This document shows, piece by piece, positions 26,301-37,175 of a stretch of 64,000 nt of DNA. How positions within the stretch are numbered: position 1 is the stretch's first letter; each line of letters starts with the position of its first letter. The notes beneath the pieces are model-generated. The model was not told the origin of the DNA. It ran no database searches and saw only the letters and a program-made list of their open reading frames with translations. Where the stretch lies: NCBI GenBank assembly GCA_964016885.1, contig OZ024742.1, forward strand, positions 8,355,162 to 8,419,161, given 5' to 3'. Position numbers and translations under genes: made by a program. Source of the stretch: Eledone cirrhosa (lineage: Eukaryota > Mollusca > Cephalopoda > Octopoda > Eledonidae).

Positions 26301-29300
26301 GTGTGGTGTAGTAGTATGGTGTAGTGTGGTGTAGTAGTATGGTGTAGTATGGTGTAGTATGGTGTAGTAGTATGGTGTAGTATGGTGTAGTGTGGTGTAG
26401 TAGTGTGGTTTAGTAGTATGGTGTAGTGTGGTGTAGTAGTGTGGTGTAGTATGGTGTAGTGTGGTGTAGTAGTGTGGTGTAGCATCGTGTAGTGTGGTGT
26501 AGTAGTGTGGTGTATTATGGTGTAGTGTGGTGTAGTAGTGTGGTGTGGTGTAGTAGTGGTGTGTAGTATGGTGTAGTGTGGTGTAGTAGTGTGGTGTAGT
26601 ATGGTGTAGTGTGGTGTAGTAGTGTGGTGTGGTGTAGTAGTGGTGTGTAGTATGGTGTAGTGTGGTGTAGTAGTGTGGTGTAGTATGGTGTAGTGTGGTG
26701 TAGTAGTGTGGTGTAGCATGGTGTAGTGTGGTGTAGTATGGTGTAGTGTGGTGTAGTAGTGGTGTGTAGTATGGTGTAGTGTGGTATAGTAGTGTGGTGT
26801 AGTATGGTGTAGTGTGGTGTAGTATGGTGTAGTGTGGTGTAGTGTGGTGTAGTATGGTGTAGTGTGGTGTAGTATGGTGTAGTGTGGTGTAGTATGGTGT
26901 AGTGTGGTGTAGTAGTGTGGTGTAGTAGTGTGGTGTAGTATGGTGTAGTGTGGTGTAGTATGGTGTAGTGTGGTGTAGTAGTGTGGTGTAGCATGGTGTA
27001 GTGTGGTGTAGTATGGTGTAGTGTTGTGTAGTGTGGTGTAGTAGTGTGGTGTAGTGTGGTGTAGTGTGGTGTAGTAGTGTGGTGTAGTATGGTGTAGTGT
27101 GGTGTAGTATGGTGTAGTGTGGTGTAGTAGTGTGGTGTAGTATGGTGTAGTAGTGCGGTGTAGTATGGTGTAGTGTGGTGTAGTAGTGTGGTGCGGTATG
27201 GTGTAGTGTGGTTTAGTAGTGTGGTGTAGTATGGTGCAGTGTGGTGTAGTATGGTGTAGTGTGGTGTAGTAGTGTGGTGTAGTATGGTGTAGTGTGGTGT
27301 AGTATGATGTAGTGTGGTGTAGTAGTGTGGTGTGGTATGGTGTAGTGTGGTGTAGTAGTGTGGTGTAGTATGGTGCAGTGTGGTGTAGTATGGTGTAGTG
27401 TGGTGTAGTAGTGTGGTGTAGTATGATGTAGTGTGGTGTAGTAGTGTGGTGTAGTATGGTGTAGTGTGGTGTAGTAGTGTGGTGTAGTATGGTGTAGTGT
27501 GGTGTAATATGGTGTAGTGTGGTGTAGTAGTGTGGTGTAGTATGGTGTAGTGTGGTGTGGTAGTGTGGTGTAGTAGTGGTGTGTAGTATGGTGTAGTACG
27601 GTGTAGTGTGGTGTAATAGTGTGGTGTAGTATTGTGTAGTAGTGTGGTGTAGTATGGTGTAGTAGTGTGGTGTAGTAGTGTGGTGTAGTGTGGTGTAGTA
27701 GTGTGGTGTAGTAGTGTGGTGTAGTGTGGTGTAGTAGTGTGGTGTAGTGTGGTGTAGTAGTGTGGTGTAGTAGTGTGGTGTAGTAGTGTGGTGTAGTGTG
27801 GTGTAGTGTGGCGTAGTAGTGTGGTGTAGTGTGGTGTAGTAGTGTGGTGTTGTATGGTGTAGTGTGGTGTAGTAGTGTTGTGTAGTAGTGTGGTGTAGTG
27901 TGGTGTAGTAGTGTGGTGTAGTAGTGTGGTGTAGTGTGGTGTAGTAGTGTGGTGTAGTAGTGTGGTGTAGTAGTGTGGTGTAGTGTGGTGTAGTAGTGTG
28001 GTGTAGTAGTGTGGTGTAGTAGTGTGGTGTAGTGTGGTGTAGTAGTGTGGTGTAGTGTGGTGTAGTAGTGTGGTGTAGTAGTGTGGTGTAGTAGTGTGGT
28101 GTAGTGTGGTGTAGTAGTGTGGTGTAGTAGTGTGGTGTAGTTTGGTGTAGTAGTGTGGTGTAGTAGTGTGGTGTAGTGTGGTGTAGTAGTGTGGTGTAGT
28201 GTGGTGTAGTAGTGTGGTGTAGTAGTGTGGTGTAGTAGTGTGGTGTAGTGTTGTGCAGTAGTGTGGTGTAGTGTGGTGTAGTAGTGTGGTGTAGTAGTGT
28301 GGTGTAGTAGTGTGGTGTAGTGTGGTGTAGTAGTGTGGTGTAGTGTGGTGTAGTAGTGTGGTGTAGTAGTGTGGTGTAGTAGTGTGGTGTAGTGTGGTGT
28401 AGTAGTGTGGTGTAGTAGTGTGGTGTTGTATGGTGTAGTGTGGTGTAGTAGTGTGGTGTAGTAGTGTGGTGTAGTGTGGTGTAGTAGTGTGGTGTAGTAG
28501 TGTGGTGTAGTAGTGTGGTGTAGTAGTGTGGTGTAGTGTGGTGTAGTAGTGTGGTGTAGTAGTGTGGTGTAGTGTGGTGTAGTAGTGTTGTGTAGTAGTG
28601 TGGTGTAGTAGTGTGGTGTAGTGTGGTGTAGTGTGGTGTAGTAGTGTGGTGTAGTAGTGTGGTGTAGTGTGGTGTAGTAGTGTGGTGTAGTGTGGTGTAG
28701 TATGGTGTAGTAGTGTGGTGTAGTATGGTGTAGTGTGGTGTAGTGTGGTGTAGTGTGGTGTAGTAGTGTGGTGTAGTAGTATGGTGTAGTGTGGTGTAGT
28801 AGTATGGTGTAGTAGTGTGGTGTAGTAGTATGGTGTAGTGTGGGGTAGTAGTGTGGTGTAGTATGGTGTAGTAGTGTGGTGTAGTAGTGTGGTGTAGTGT
28901 GGTGTAGTAGTGTGGTGTAGTAGTGTGGTGTAGTATGGTGTAGTGTGGTGTAGTATGGTGTAGTGTGGTGTAGTAGTGTGGTGTAGTATGGTGTAGTAGT
29001 GTGGTGTAATAGTGTGGTGTAGTATGGTGTAGTGTGGTGTAGTATGGTGAATTAGTGTGGTGTAGTATGGTGTAGTGTGGTGTAGTACTGTGGTGTAGTA
29101 GTATGGTGTAGTGTGGTGTAGTAGTGTGGTGTAGTAGTATGGTGTAGTGTGGTGTAGTAGTGTGGTGTAGTAGTGTGGTGTAGTATGGTGTAGTATGGTG
29201 CAGTGTGGTGTAGTATGGTGTAGTGTGGTGTAGTGTGGTGTAGTAGTATGGTGTAGTGTGGTGTAGTAGTATGGTGTAGTATGGTGTAGTAGTGTGGTGT

Positions 29301-30500
29301 AGTAGTGTGGTGTAGTAGTGTGGTGTAGTATGGTGTAGTGTGGTGTAGTATGGTGTAGTAGTGTGGTGTAGTAGTATGGTGTATTGTGGTGTAGTAGTGT
29401 GGTGTAGTATGGTGTAGTGTGGTGTAGTATGGTGTAGTGTGGTGTAGTAATGTGGTGTAGTAGTATGGTGTAGTGTGGTGTAGTAGTGTGGTGTAGTATG
29501 GTGTAGTGTGGTGTAGTAGTGTGGTGTAGTAGTATGGTGTAGTGTGGTGTAGTAGTGTGGTGTAGTGTGGTGTAGTAGTGTGGTGTAGTAGTGTGGTGTA
29601 GTATGGTGTAGTGTGGTGTAGTGTGGTGTAGTAGTGTGGTGTAGTAGTGTGGTGTAGTATGGTGTAGTGTGGTGTAGTAGTGTGGTGTAGTAGTATGGTG
29701 TAGTGTGGTGTAGTAGTGTGGTGTAGTATGGTGTAGTGTGGTGTAGTAGTGTGGTGTAGTAGTATGGTGTAGTGTGGTGTAGTAGTGTGGTGTAGTGTGG
29801 TGTAGTAGTGTGGTGTAGTAGTGTGGTGTAGTATGGTGTAGTGTGGTGTAGTGTGGTGTAGTAGTGTGGTGTAGTAGTGTGGTGTAGTATGGTGTAGTGT
29901 GGTGTAGTAGTCTGGTGTAGCAGTGTGGGTTAGTATGGTGTAGTATGGTGCAGTGTGGTGTAGTATGGTGTAGTGTGGTGTAGTGTGGTGTAGTAGTATG
30001 GTGTAGTGTGGTGTAGTAGTATGGTGTAGTATGGTGTAGTGTGGTGTAGTGTGGTGTAGTAGTGTGGTGTAGTAGTGTGGTGTAGTATGGTGTAGTGTGG
30101 TGTAGCAGTGTGGTGTAGTATGGTGTAGTGTGGTGTAGTAGTGTGGTGTAGTAGTGTGGTGTAGTAGTGTGGTGTAGTATGGTGTAGTATGGTGTAGTAG
30201 TGTGGTGTAGTAGTGTGGTGTAGTGTGGTGTAGTAGTGTGGTGTAGTATGGTGTAGTGTGGTGTAGTAGTATGGTGTAGTGTGGTGTAGTAGTATGGTGT
30301 AGTATGGTGTAGTGTGGTGTAGTAGTGTGGTGTAGTAGTATGGTGTAGTGTGGTGTAGTAGTGTGGTGTAGTATGGTGTAGTGTGGTGTAGTGTGTTGTA
30401 GTAGTGTGGTGTAGTAGTGTGGTGTAGTATGGTGTAGTGTGGTGTAGCAGTGTGGTGTAGTATGGTTTAGTGTGGTGTAGTAGTGTGGTGTAGCAGTGTG
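20400..30500 (+). repeat. Satellite block, three ~3.6-4.0-kb higher-order units
   Basis: GTGTGGGGTA occurs at 20931, 24816 and 28838. AGGTTGCAGT occurs at 22391 and 25961, and AGCATCGTGT at 22901 and 26481. Spacing is 3570-4020 bp. This zone uses different variants from the left half, so the array has at least three distinct periodic zones. Confidence 0.7.
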
Positions 30501-30903
30501 GTGTAGTATGGTGTAGTGTGGTGTAGTAGTGTGGTGTAGTAGTGTGGTGTAGTAGTGTGGTGTAGTATGGTGTAGTGTGGTGTAGTAGTGTGGTGTAGTA
30601 TGGTGTAGTGTGGTGTAGTAGTGTGGTGTAGTATGGTGTAGTGTGGTGTAGTAGTGTGGTGTAGTATGGTGTAGTGTGGTGTAGTATGGTGTAATGTGGT
30701 GTAGTAGTGTGGTGTAGTATGGTGTAGTAGTGTGGTGTAGTATGGTGTAGTATGGTGTAGTAGTATGGTGTAGTAGTATGGTGTAGTATGGTGTAGTAGT
30801 ATGGTGTAGTATGTTGTTGTGGGTAGAATGAAATCCTGCCTGTAGTTAGACAGAGAGGGAAGGAGGGATTGTTGAAAATGTAGAAAAGCCGTATGACAAT
30901 GGT

Positions 30904-31126
30904 AGGACAGGGTGTGGCGGGGGCTGAGTGGTGTATATATAGGACAGGGTGTGGCGGGGGCTGAGTGGTGTATATATAGGACAGGGTGTGGCGGGGGCTG
31001 AGTGGTGTATATATAGGACAGGGTGTGGCAGGGGCTGAGTGGTGTATATATAGGACAGGGTGTGGCAGGGGCTGAGTGGTGTATATATAGGACAGGGTGT
31101 GGCGGGGGCTGAGTGGTGTATATATA
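30904..31126 (+). repeat. 37-bp minisatellite, six copies
   Basis: AGGACAGGGTGTGGC starts at 30904, 30941, 30978, 31015, 31052 and 31089, exactly 37 bp apart. Copies are nearly identical; the only clear variant is GGCGGGGG against GGCAGGGG in the fourth and fifth copies. Because 37 is not a multiple of 3, the - strand frame that runs through it rotates and is not a gene. Confidence 0.95.
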
Positions 31127-31600
31127 TTCAGAGACGTAACGGGAACATAACAGAGGCAGTACAAACAAAGGTTTATTAGTTAAACGCTTTTGAGAGTGTG
31201 TGAGGGGGGGGGGCCTTTCGGGCATAATCCCTTCTTCAGGAGATAAGTGGGTGGAAAGAGAGTTCCGAGGGTGTGTGGGGGAGTGGTGGTGAGACATTTA
31301 GACAAAAAGGGGGGGGGGGTGTAAGGGGTACAAATAAAAATAAAAATAAACATGAAGATAAAGAAGTGGTGGAAGGGTGTGGGCTTGTAGGGGTGGTGGC
31401 GTGTGGAGTGGGGAGAGGGAGGCGGGGTGTCCGAGCGGGGAGGGCTGAAGGTGGTGTTTGTTTTATGTGTGTAGGTGTACGTGTGTGTGTGTGTGTATGT
31501 GAATGTGAGAGTTGGGGGAAGAACGTGCTTCCATGTTCAGGAAAAGGTGTGTGTGTGTGGGGTGGGGGTGGGGTGGGGGTGTAGAACGGTGCGTGTGTAA
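31127..31600. other. G-rich flank with a decayed Penelope/hammerhead-like motif
   Basis: The + strand is G-rich, with G runs at 31206, 31309 and 31555, and has no real gene. On the - strand at about 31205-31225, CTGAAGA is followed by AGGGATTATGCCC and GAAAGG. This is the compact CTGANGA-hairpin-GAAA pattern common at the ends of Penelope-like elements. Stem III and stem I cannot be closed because a poly-C run follows, so I treat it as a remnant. Confidence 0.35.
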
Positions 31601-31892
31601 CACACTCGATATGCTAATTAGGCTACTCAGCCGTTAATATGCATAAGGAAAGTATATACTTTCAGACGTTCGATCATCTGGCAGGAACGTATACGGTGCC
31701 GACGATAGCTAACAAGCTTGAAACTAGTACAGCGTTCCTTTGTCAGTGTTGACCAAAAGGGCAATGTGCATGTATTTATATATATACATACTACTGTACG
31801 TCTGTATACATATATGTATGTACGTATACATACTTATATTTAAGTAACAGCCGTACTAAGAGTGCGATATGAAATTTCGTTTCATTTATTCC

Positions 31893-31895
<3 letters not shown>
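31600..31895 (+). mobile_element. Family H hammerhead element, copy 1 (partial)
   Basis: It begins at CACTCGATATGC and shares with the copies at 32.3, 35.4 and 56.5 kb the blocks GCTCAGCCGTTAATATGC, AAGGAAAGTATATACTTTC, the hammerhead and GTCAGTGTTGA. It ends with CGTACTAAGAGTG and ATTTCGTTTCATT against (TA)n. It is about 0.6 unit, so the order looks circularly permuted compared with the others. Confidence 0.7.
31693..31735 (+). ncRNA. Hammerhead ribozyme, family H, U4-to-C variant
   Basis: Stem I strands are ACGGTG (31693-31698) and CAGCGT (31730-31735), with one G-G clash. The core is CCGACGA at 31699-31705 instead of CUGACGA. Stem II is AGCT/AGCT around an AACA loop, with a U-U mismatch next to the core. 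GAAA is at 31720-31723. Stem III is the palindrome ACTAGT. Cleavage is predicted after A31729. U4 is normally conserved, so activity is doubtful. Confidence 0.6.

Positions 31896-31950
<55 letters not shown>
31896..31950. repeat. (TA)n
   Basis: A clean TA run of about 50 bp between element H copy 1 and the relative of foldback A. Confidence 0.95.
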
Positions 31951-31957
<7 letters not shown>

Positions 31958-31959
31958 GC

Positions 31960-32095
31960 CGTATTTTGACTAAAGAAATTAAAGAAATTATTTAGCCTGG
32001 GGTTAAGAACGCAAGGAGAAATGTACGTCAATACTCATCTTTTTCCATTTCTCCGAGGGTCCTTAGTCAAAATTCGGCGATAGCTTACATTTATA
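31960..32095. repeat. Degraded relative of foldback element A
   Basis: It shares TTTTGACTAAAG, GTACGTCAATACTCATC, TTTTTCCATTTCTCCGAGGGT and the inverted CTTAGTCAAAATTCGG with the palindrome at 2249-2460. One arm is shortened, so it folds only partly. Confidence 0.7.
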
Positions 32096-32430
32096 ATAAT
32101 TTCAAATCCGCTCACTCTTTAGAAAATATTCTTACATATATATATATATATTCAAAACAACAAACAGCGAAGGACGCGTTCCGGACTTGTCCGACAGACA
32201 ACCTTTTCCCCCACCCCGGAAAAAACCCCAGTTGATGGATGTGAATCCGAAATATATAGGGACGTACTAAGAGTGAGAAATGAAATTTCGTTTCATTCTA
32301 TTCCAATTTATCGTTTTCGGTGCGCCTGGCCGACTGAACTCACTCGATATGCAAATTAGGCTGCTCAGCCGTTAATTTTCATAAGGAAAGTATATACTTT
32401 CGAACGTTCAACCAACAGGCAGAAGGGTAT

Positions 32431-32473
32431 ACGGTGCTGACGATAGCTAACAAGCTTGAAACTAGTACATCGT
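32431..32473 (+). ncRNA. Hammerhead ribozyme, family H, intact core
   Basis: Stem I is ACGGTG (32431-32436) with CATCGT (32468-32473): six pairs, one of them G-U. Core CTGACGA is at 32437-32443 and GAAA at 32458-32461. Stem II is AGCT(45-48)/AGCT(53-56) with loop AACA and a U-U mismatch at the position normally occupied by a G-C pair (10.1/11.1). Stem III is ACTAGT, self-complementary and so short that a dimer fold is likely. Cleavage is predicted after A32467. The other copies change stem I bases but largely keep pairing. Confidence 0.8.
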
Positions 32474-32623
32474 TCCTGTGTCAGTGTTGAACAAAAAGGT
32501 GACGTGGTGCCTTAACACCGTACGGCATAAATCAGGCTCTCCGTTTGTTTACAAACGAGCAAAGCGAATATTATAATAAATATTCGCTAAACTGATACGT
32601 AGATATCTATATGTGTGCCTGTA

Positions 32624-32640
<17 letters not shown>

Positions 32641-32685
<45 letters not shown>
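32641..32685. repeat. (TA)n within element H copy 2
   Basis: TA run inside the unit, followed by the CTACTGTACTTCTGTATAC block seen near the other H copies. Confidence 0.9.
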
Positions 32686-32687
<2 letters not shown>

Positions 32688-32793
32688 TGCTACTGTACTT
32701 CTGTATACATATATGTATGTACGTATACATACATACTTACATTTAAGTAAGTGACGTACTGAGAGTGAGAAATGAAATTTCGTTTCATTCTAT

Positions 32794-32799
<6 letters not shown>

Positions 32800-32859
<60 letters not shown>

Positions 32860-32979
32860 ATAATTAATATGTTAGGAAAAACACACAAGACGTGATTAGA
32901 ATACACACACACATACACACACACAACACACACGCACGCACACACACACACACACACGCACGCACACACACACACACAT

Positions 32980-33039
<60 letters not shown>
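32800..33039. repeat. (TA)n-(CA)n-(TA)n
   Basis: TA runs at 32800-32850 and 32992-33039 surround a CA/CGCA run at 32903-32990. Confidence 0.95.
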
Positions 33040-33042
<3 letters not shown>

Positions 33043-33235
33043 AATTCGAACACCATCAACATTCAACATCCACCATAGACTCTAATACATTAACATATTT
33101 GCTTTAACTGCAGTATTCATTCATTTATATATGCATAATAGCTTTGCTTGTCTCCTTCTCATGTATATCACTAACGCAGTTGCACTCTCCAAACGCTTGC
33201 AAATGAATTGTTAATGCACTCTTCCTTTCTCAAAA

Positions 33236-33484
33236 CTACTTCCTCAATGCCTCTTTAATATTTGGACTATTTCCTTGTTTTAACTGTTGCATGTATTCCA
33301 CTCCGTATCTGTGTGTTTCTAAATATATTGTTAATAACTCCCTCTGGTCGAGCAATCTTTGAAGTGTGGGGACTGCTGGAAAGCTTCCATTACTCATACT
33401 TCTCGCCTCCTTCACCACCTCTTCTACGGCTTCGATATAAATACCCCCCTCCGCCTCCGTGGTATTTTCTTTGGGGTTATAAGA
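33236..33484 (-). other. Unrecognised open frame, ~82 codons
   Basis: The - strand is open from just after a TAA at about 33484 to the TAG at 33236. The composition is balanced and free of simple repeats, with stretches such as LQRLLDQRELLTIYLETH, which reads more like real protein than its neighbours. I do not recognise it. It may be the last part of a decayed transposon protein or a chance frame. Confidence 0.25.
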
Positions 33485-33910
33485 GGCTTAGCTCTGTTTC
33501 TCGACCGTTATATCGCGTGACTATCTCCCCCTCCGCCTGTTGGGATTCTTTCTCACGTCGTGTAGACGCGTTCTTGGGACTAGTAAAATGAGGTATCCTC
33601 TTGATAAGTCGGCAGACCTCGCAGGGACTCTATATCTTTATGATGTATTGTTTTTGTTTATGCCACGAAACTACGCAGTCGAGGAATCTAGGAGCAGTTT
33701 AGGTATGATACATTTTATTACTAATTATATCTAAATGTTTCTTCTCTCTTCATAATATATATATATATATATATATACATGGAAAGTTATATTTAAATTG
33801 TTGGGTTACAACTAGTAAATATTTATAACTGATATAAAAGCACTCGACAAGTATTTGGAGTATATTTACAATATTAAATAAATGGAAACTATATATATAA
33901 AACCATATTT

Positions 33911-33974
33911 ATTTCATTATATATATTTCAGGGATATCATATTAACAATATGCTATGCCTTCCTCAGACAAAAT
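33911..33974 (-). ncRNA. Hammerhead ribozyme, P family, left arm of P1
   Basis: Read on the - strand, stem I is ATTTTGT with ATGAAAT (seven pairs, two of them G-U). Core CTGAGGA is at 33967-33961 and GAAA at 33929-33926. Stem II is long: AGG/CCT next to the core, then ATA/TAT and ATATT/AATAT with single mismatches and a GTT loop. Stem III is ATATATAT. The cleavage base is A33918, with the cut between 33918 and 33917. Confidence 0.8.
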
Positions 33975-34116
33975 ACAATATAAACAGTTTTATAGATAAA
34001 TAGATTTGACATACCGTAACAACATCGACTTGTATTTGCCAAATCAACTTTTCAAATACAAGTCGATGTTGTTACGGTATGTCAAATCTATTTATCTAAA
34101 AAACTGTTTATATTGT

Positions 34117-34180
34117 ATTTTGTCTGAGGAAGGCATAGCATATTGTTAATATGATATCCCTGAAATATATATGATGAAAT
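34117..34180 (+). ncRNA. Hammerhead ribozyme, P family, right arm of P1, G at cleavage site
   Basis: Mirror copy of the left-arm ribozyme: CTGAGGA at 34124-34130, GAAA at 34162-34165, stem III ATATATAT. The cleavage position 34173 is G where the left arm has A. Hammerheads need A, C or U there, so this copy should fold but not cleave. Confidence 0.7.
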
Positions 34181-34250
34181 AAATATGGTTTTATAAATAT
34201 AGTTTCCATTTATTTAATATTGTATATATATATATATATATATATTTTTA

Positions 34251-35100
<850 letters not shown>

Positions 35101-35105
<5 letters not shown>

Positions 35106-35640
35106 GAAAAAGTGAAACGAAATTTCATTTCCCACTCTTAGTACGGCTGTTACTTAAATATAAGTATGTACACGTACATACATATATGTATACAGACGTA
35201 CAGTAGTATGTATATATATATACATATATGCACACATATATATATGTACATATGGATTCACCGAACATTTATTATAATGCTCGGTGTGTTTGTAAACAAA
35301 CATCCCGTATTAAGCCGTAGTGTCCAGCAACCATCGTTGCTCGTTTGTTCAACACTGACAAAGGAACGCTGTACTAGTTTCAAGCTTATTAGCTATCGTC
35401 AGCAACGTATACCTTCCTGCCACATTGTTGAACGTATATACTTACCTTATGCATACTAACGGCTGAGTAGCCCAATTTGCATATCGAGTTGGCTAATCGG
35501 CCGGGTGCACCGAAATGGATAAACGGAGAAAATGAAACTAAATTTCATTTCTTACTCTTAGTACGGCTGTTACTTAAATATAAGTATGTACACGTACGTA
35601 CATACATATATGTATGCAGACGTACAGTAGTATGTATATA
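35101..35640 (-). mobile_element. Family H hammerhead element, copy 3 (1.2 units, unit 420 bp)
   Basis: GTACGGCTGTTACTTAAATA occurs at 35141 and 35561, 420 bp apart, with its surroundings from AATTTCATTTC to the CAGTAGTATGT block repeated. The ribozyme lies between them on the - strand. Flanked on both sides by (TA)n. Confidence 0.75.
35366..35408 (-). ncRNA. Hammerhead ribozyme, family H, intact core
   Basis: On the - strand, stem I is ACGTTG (35408-35403) with CAGCGT (35371-35366): six pairs, one G-U. Core CTGACGA is at 35402-35396 and GAAA at 35381-35378. Stem II is AGCT/AGCT with loop AATA and a U-U mismatch at 10.1/11.1. Stem III is ACTAGT. The cut is between 35372 and 35371. Compared with the copy at 32431, two stem I pairs changed and still pair. 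Confidence 0.8.
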
Positions 35641-35709
35641 TATATATATATATATACATGCACACATAATACCGAACATTTATTATAATATATATATATA
35701 TATATATTT

Positions 35710-35766
<57 letters not shown>

Positions 35767-35768
35767 CA
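35636..35768. repeat. (TA)n with AATACCGAACATTTATTATAA blocks
   Basis: TA runs are interrupted by two short ATTTATTATAA copies at about 35680 and 35706. The same block starts other family H copies (35264, 56370). Confidence 0.85.
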
Positions 35769-35769
35769 C

Positions 35770-36225
35770 GTAAATTCAACCAATAAGCGAAAGAAGGGCG
35801 AGATAAGTACGAATAGTGAATGTGAGAATTGGCTAAAAGAATTTATGTTAAACATTTTAAGCTGCAACAAAGAATGGTAGAAAGGAACGATGGGGTGTGG
35901 GTGGGGATTTGAAAGTAGGAAAGGAGGGAGAACAGGGAGGATAAGAGCAAAAATTGGGAGAAACAAGGAACATATTTAAACAAAGAGGTTGTTTTCTAAG
36001 ATGCTTGAAAAAATCGGTTTAAAGATTTTTGCGTTTTTACCCAGGAAAGAGTTGATGCCAATTTTTGTTTCAATGGTTATGAAAGGGAATTAAAGTGTTA
36101 TAACGAAAAATAAAAGATAGAAAATGACGGGAGAGAACTATTGAATTATCTTCTTGAAACACAACTCTATCTCTTACAGTTATATATAAAAATATAATAA
36201 TATATAACTGGACAAACATTTACAT
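35770..36225. other. Unassigned stretch
   Basis: A/G-rich + strand, including a GGGTGTGGGTGGGG tract at 35893. No coding or RNA signal recognised. Confidence 0.4.
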
Positions 36226-36420
36226 CTCAAACCTTTGTAACCAAATAGATATTTCGTGTTCCACTGTGTAACCACACAACCCTTTCCTTTTCAAACCTTT
36301 GTAACCAAACAGTTATTTCGTGTTCCACAGTGTAACCACACAAGCCTTTACTCCTGAGACCTTTATAACTATATTGTTATATACTATTCCACTTTGTAAC
36401 CAGTAATATGTTATTCCATA
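36226..36420 (+). repeat. 64-bp tandem repeat, three copies
   Basis: ACCTTTGTAACCAAA(T/C)AG is at 36231 and 36295, and the diverged ACCTTTATAACTATATTG at 36359, 64 bp apart. Each is followed by TTCGTGTTCCAC-type sequence. Confidence 0.8.
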
Positions 36421-37049
36421 CATTGTTTAATGAAGTCTTAAATCAATGTGTTATTAGAGAGAATTGTGGACAACATGGATTTATATTGTTAGAAAGAGTG
36501 GATTACCACATGGCTACTTGTTTGTGAACAGTGGAGCATAGAAACGTGTTGATCATTGTGATGTTTGAATCTCGAATCAAATGACACCATCCTAGCTTCA
36601 GTCTTGTTAACTCTACAATTAGTAGATTTCTAGAAGATTTTACCTGAATGAGACAATATTTCTACAGCCTGAACGAACCTTCACACATTCGTACGACGTT
36701 TCTATTCCTATCGTTAAGTATCTTATGCTCCATTTCTTTACTTGAATATCCAGTGGGACCAAGGTTTGTGCGATTGTTAGTGTGGTTGTTGGTGATCTTG
36801 TTCTTTTATGTTATAGTTGATGAAGATGATGATGAAGATGATGATGATGAAGATGTTATTGTTGTTATTGCGACACACACCAGCGTATGATAAGATGGTC
36901 TCTTCTGAAGAGCTTCTATCTTGAAGGAAGCTGCTTGGGTAGTTTAATAATATATAACTTATAGTCTAGAGGCCCAATCATCGACAAAGAAACTAAAATA
37001 CCAGCACTAAACCATAATTAGTATACTTCAGATTGGTACATATACACAT

Positions 37050-37055
<6 letters not shown>
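36421..37055. other. Unassigned stretch with short GAT repeats
   Basis: Mixed AT-rich sequence. (GATGAT)n at 36820-36856 would encode an acidic Asp/Glu run in a short + frame (36648-36890), but there is no further support for a gene. Confidence 0.4.
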
Positions 37056-37056
<1 letters not shown>

Positions 37057-37129
<73 letters not shown>

Positions 37130-37135
37130 GAGAGA
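37057..37135. repeat. (TA)n-(GA)n
   Basis: TA run to 37097, then GA run to 37134, directly abutting element R3. Confidence 0.95.
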
Positions 37136-37175
37136 ATTGTGTCCGCGCATCGCCTGGAGACTTACCTGAGAATAG

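Larger units (their letters stand above)
4132..30812 (+). repeat. Giant TGTAGT-family satellite, ~26.7 kb
   Basis: The whole tract is a mix of TGTAGTGTGG, TGTAGTATGG and TGTAGTAG units in one orientation with no inversion and no inserted element. The + strand is almost free of C, and each C is a variant that serves as a landmark. TTA, CTA and TCA are rare on the + strand, so the - strand has almost no stop codons. Frames of 1000-2700 codons appear there (His/Thr/Tyr/Pro/Leu), begin at GCATGG variants and end at GTTTAG or GTACTAG variants. They overlap in several frames at once and are artefacts. Nothing indicates a promoter. It could be heterochromatic or centromere-like DNA, but no evidence here decides that. 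Confidence 0.97.
32261..32800 (+). mobile_element. Family H hammerhead element, copy 2 (1.1 units, unit ~492 bp)
   Basis: GACGTACT(A/G)AGAGTGAGAAATGAAATTTCG occurs in two direct copies at 32261 and 32753, 492 bp apart. The element is therefore one full unit plus a short repeat of its start, ending in (TA)n. Between them lie the CACTCGATATGC block, the ribozyme at 32431, a GTTTGTTTACAAAC palindrome and TA-rich sequence. No protein is encoded. A non-coding unit with LTR-like direct repeats around a hammerhead is the layout of retrozymes. Confidence 0.7.
33867..34224. mobile_element. Foldback element P1 with a hammerhead in each arm
   Basis: Arms 33867-34038 and 34053-34224 are near-perfect inverted copies around a 14-bp loop. 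Each arm carries one hammerhead reading outward (left on -, right on +). The outer ends share TTAATAAATGGAAACTATATTTATAAA-type sequence with the element at 43.85 kb, and (TA)n begins directly at the right end. No reading frame is present, so it must depend on proteins from elsewhere. Confidence 0.85.

Noticed and set aside
4132..30812. CRISPR array or telomere
   Set aside because: Units are 8-10 bp without unique spacers, and the motif is not TTAGGG-like.
7127..31164. Very long - strand reading frames (up to 2756 codons)
   Set aside because: They arise because the repeat lacks stop triplets, overlap in several frames, and contain only repeat-derived His/Thr/Tyr/Pro/Leu.
31200..31235. CTGAAGA-hairpin-GAAA on the - strand
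   Set aside because: Stem III and stem I are replaced by poly-C; listed only as a possible remnant.
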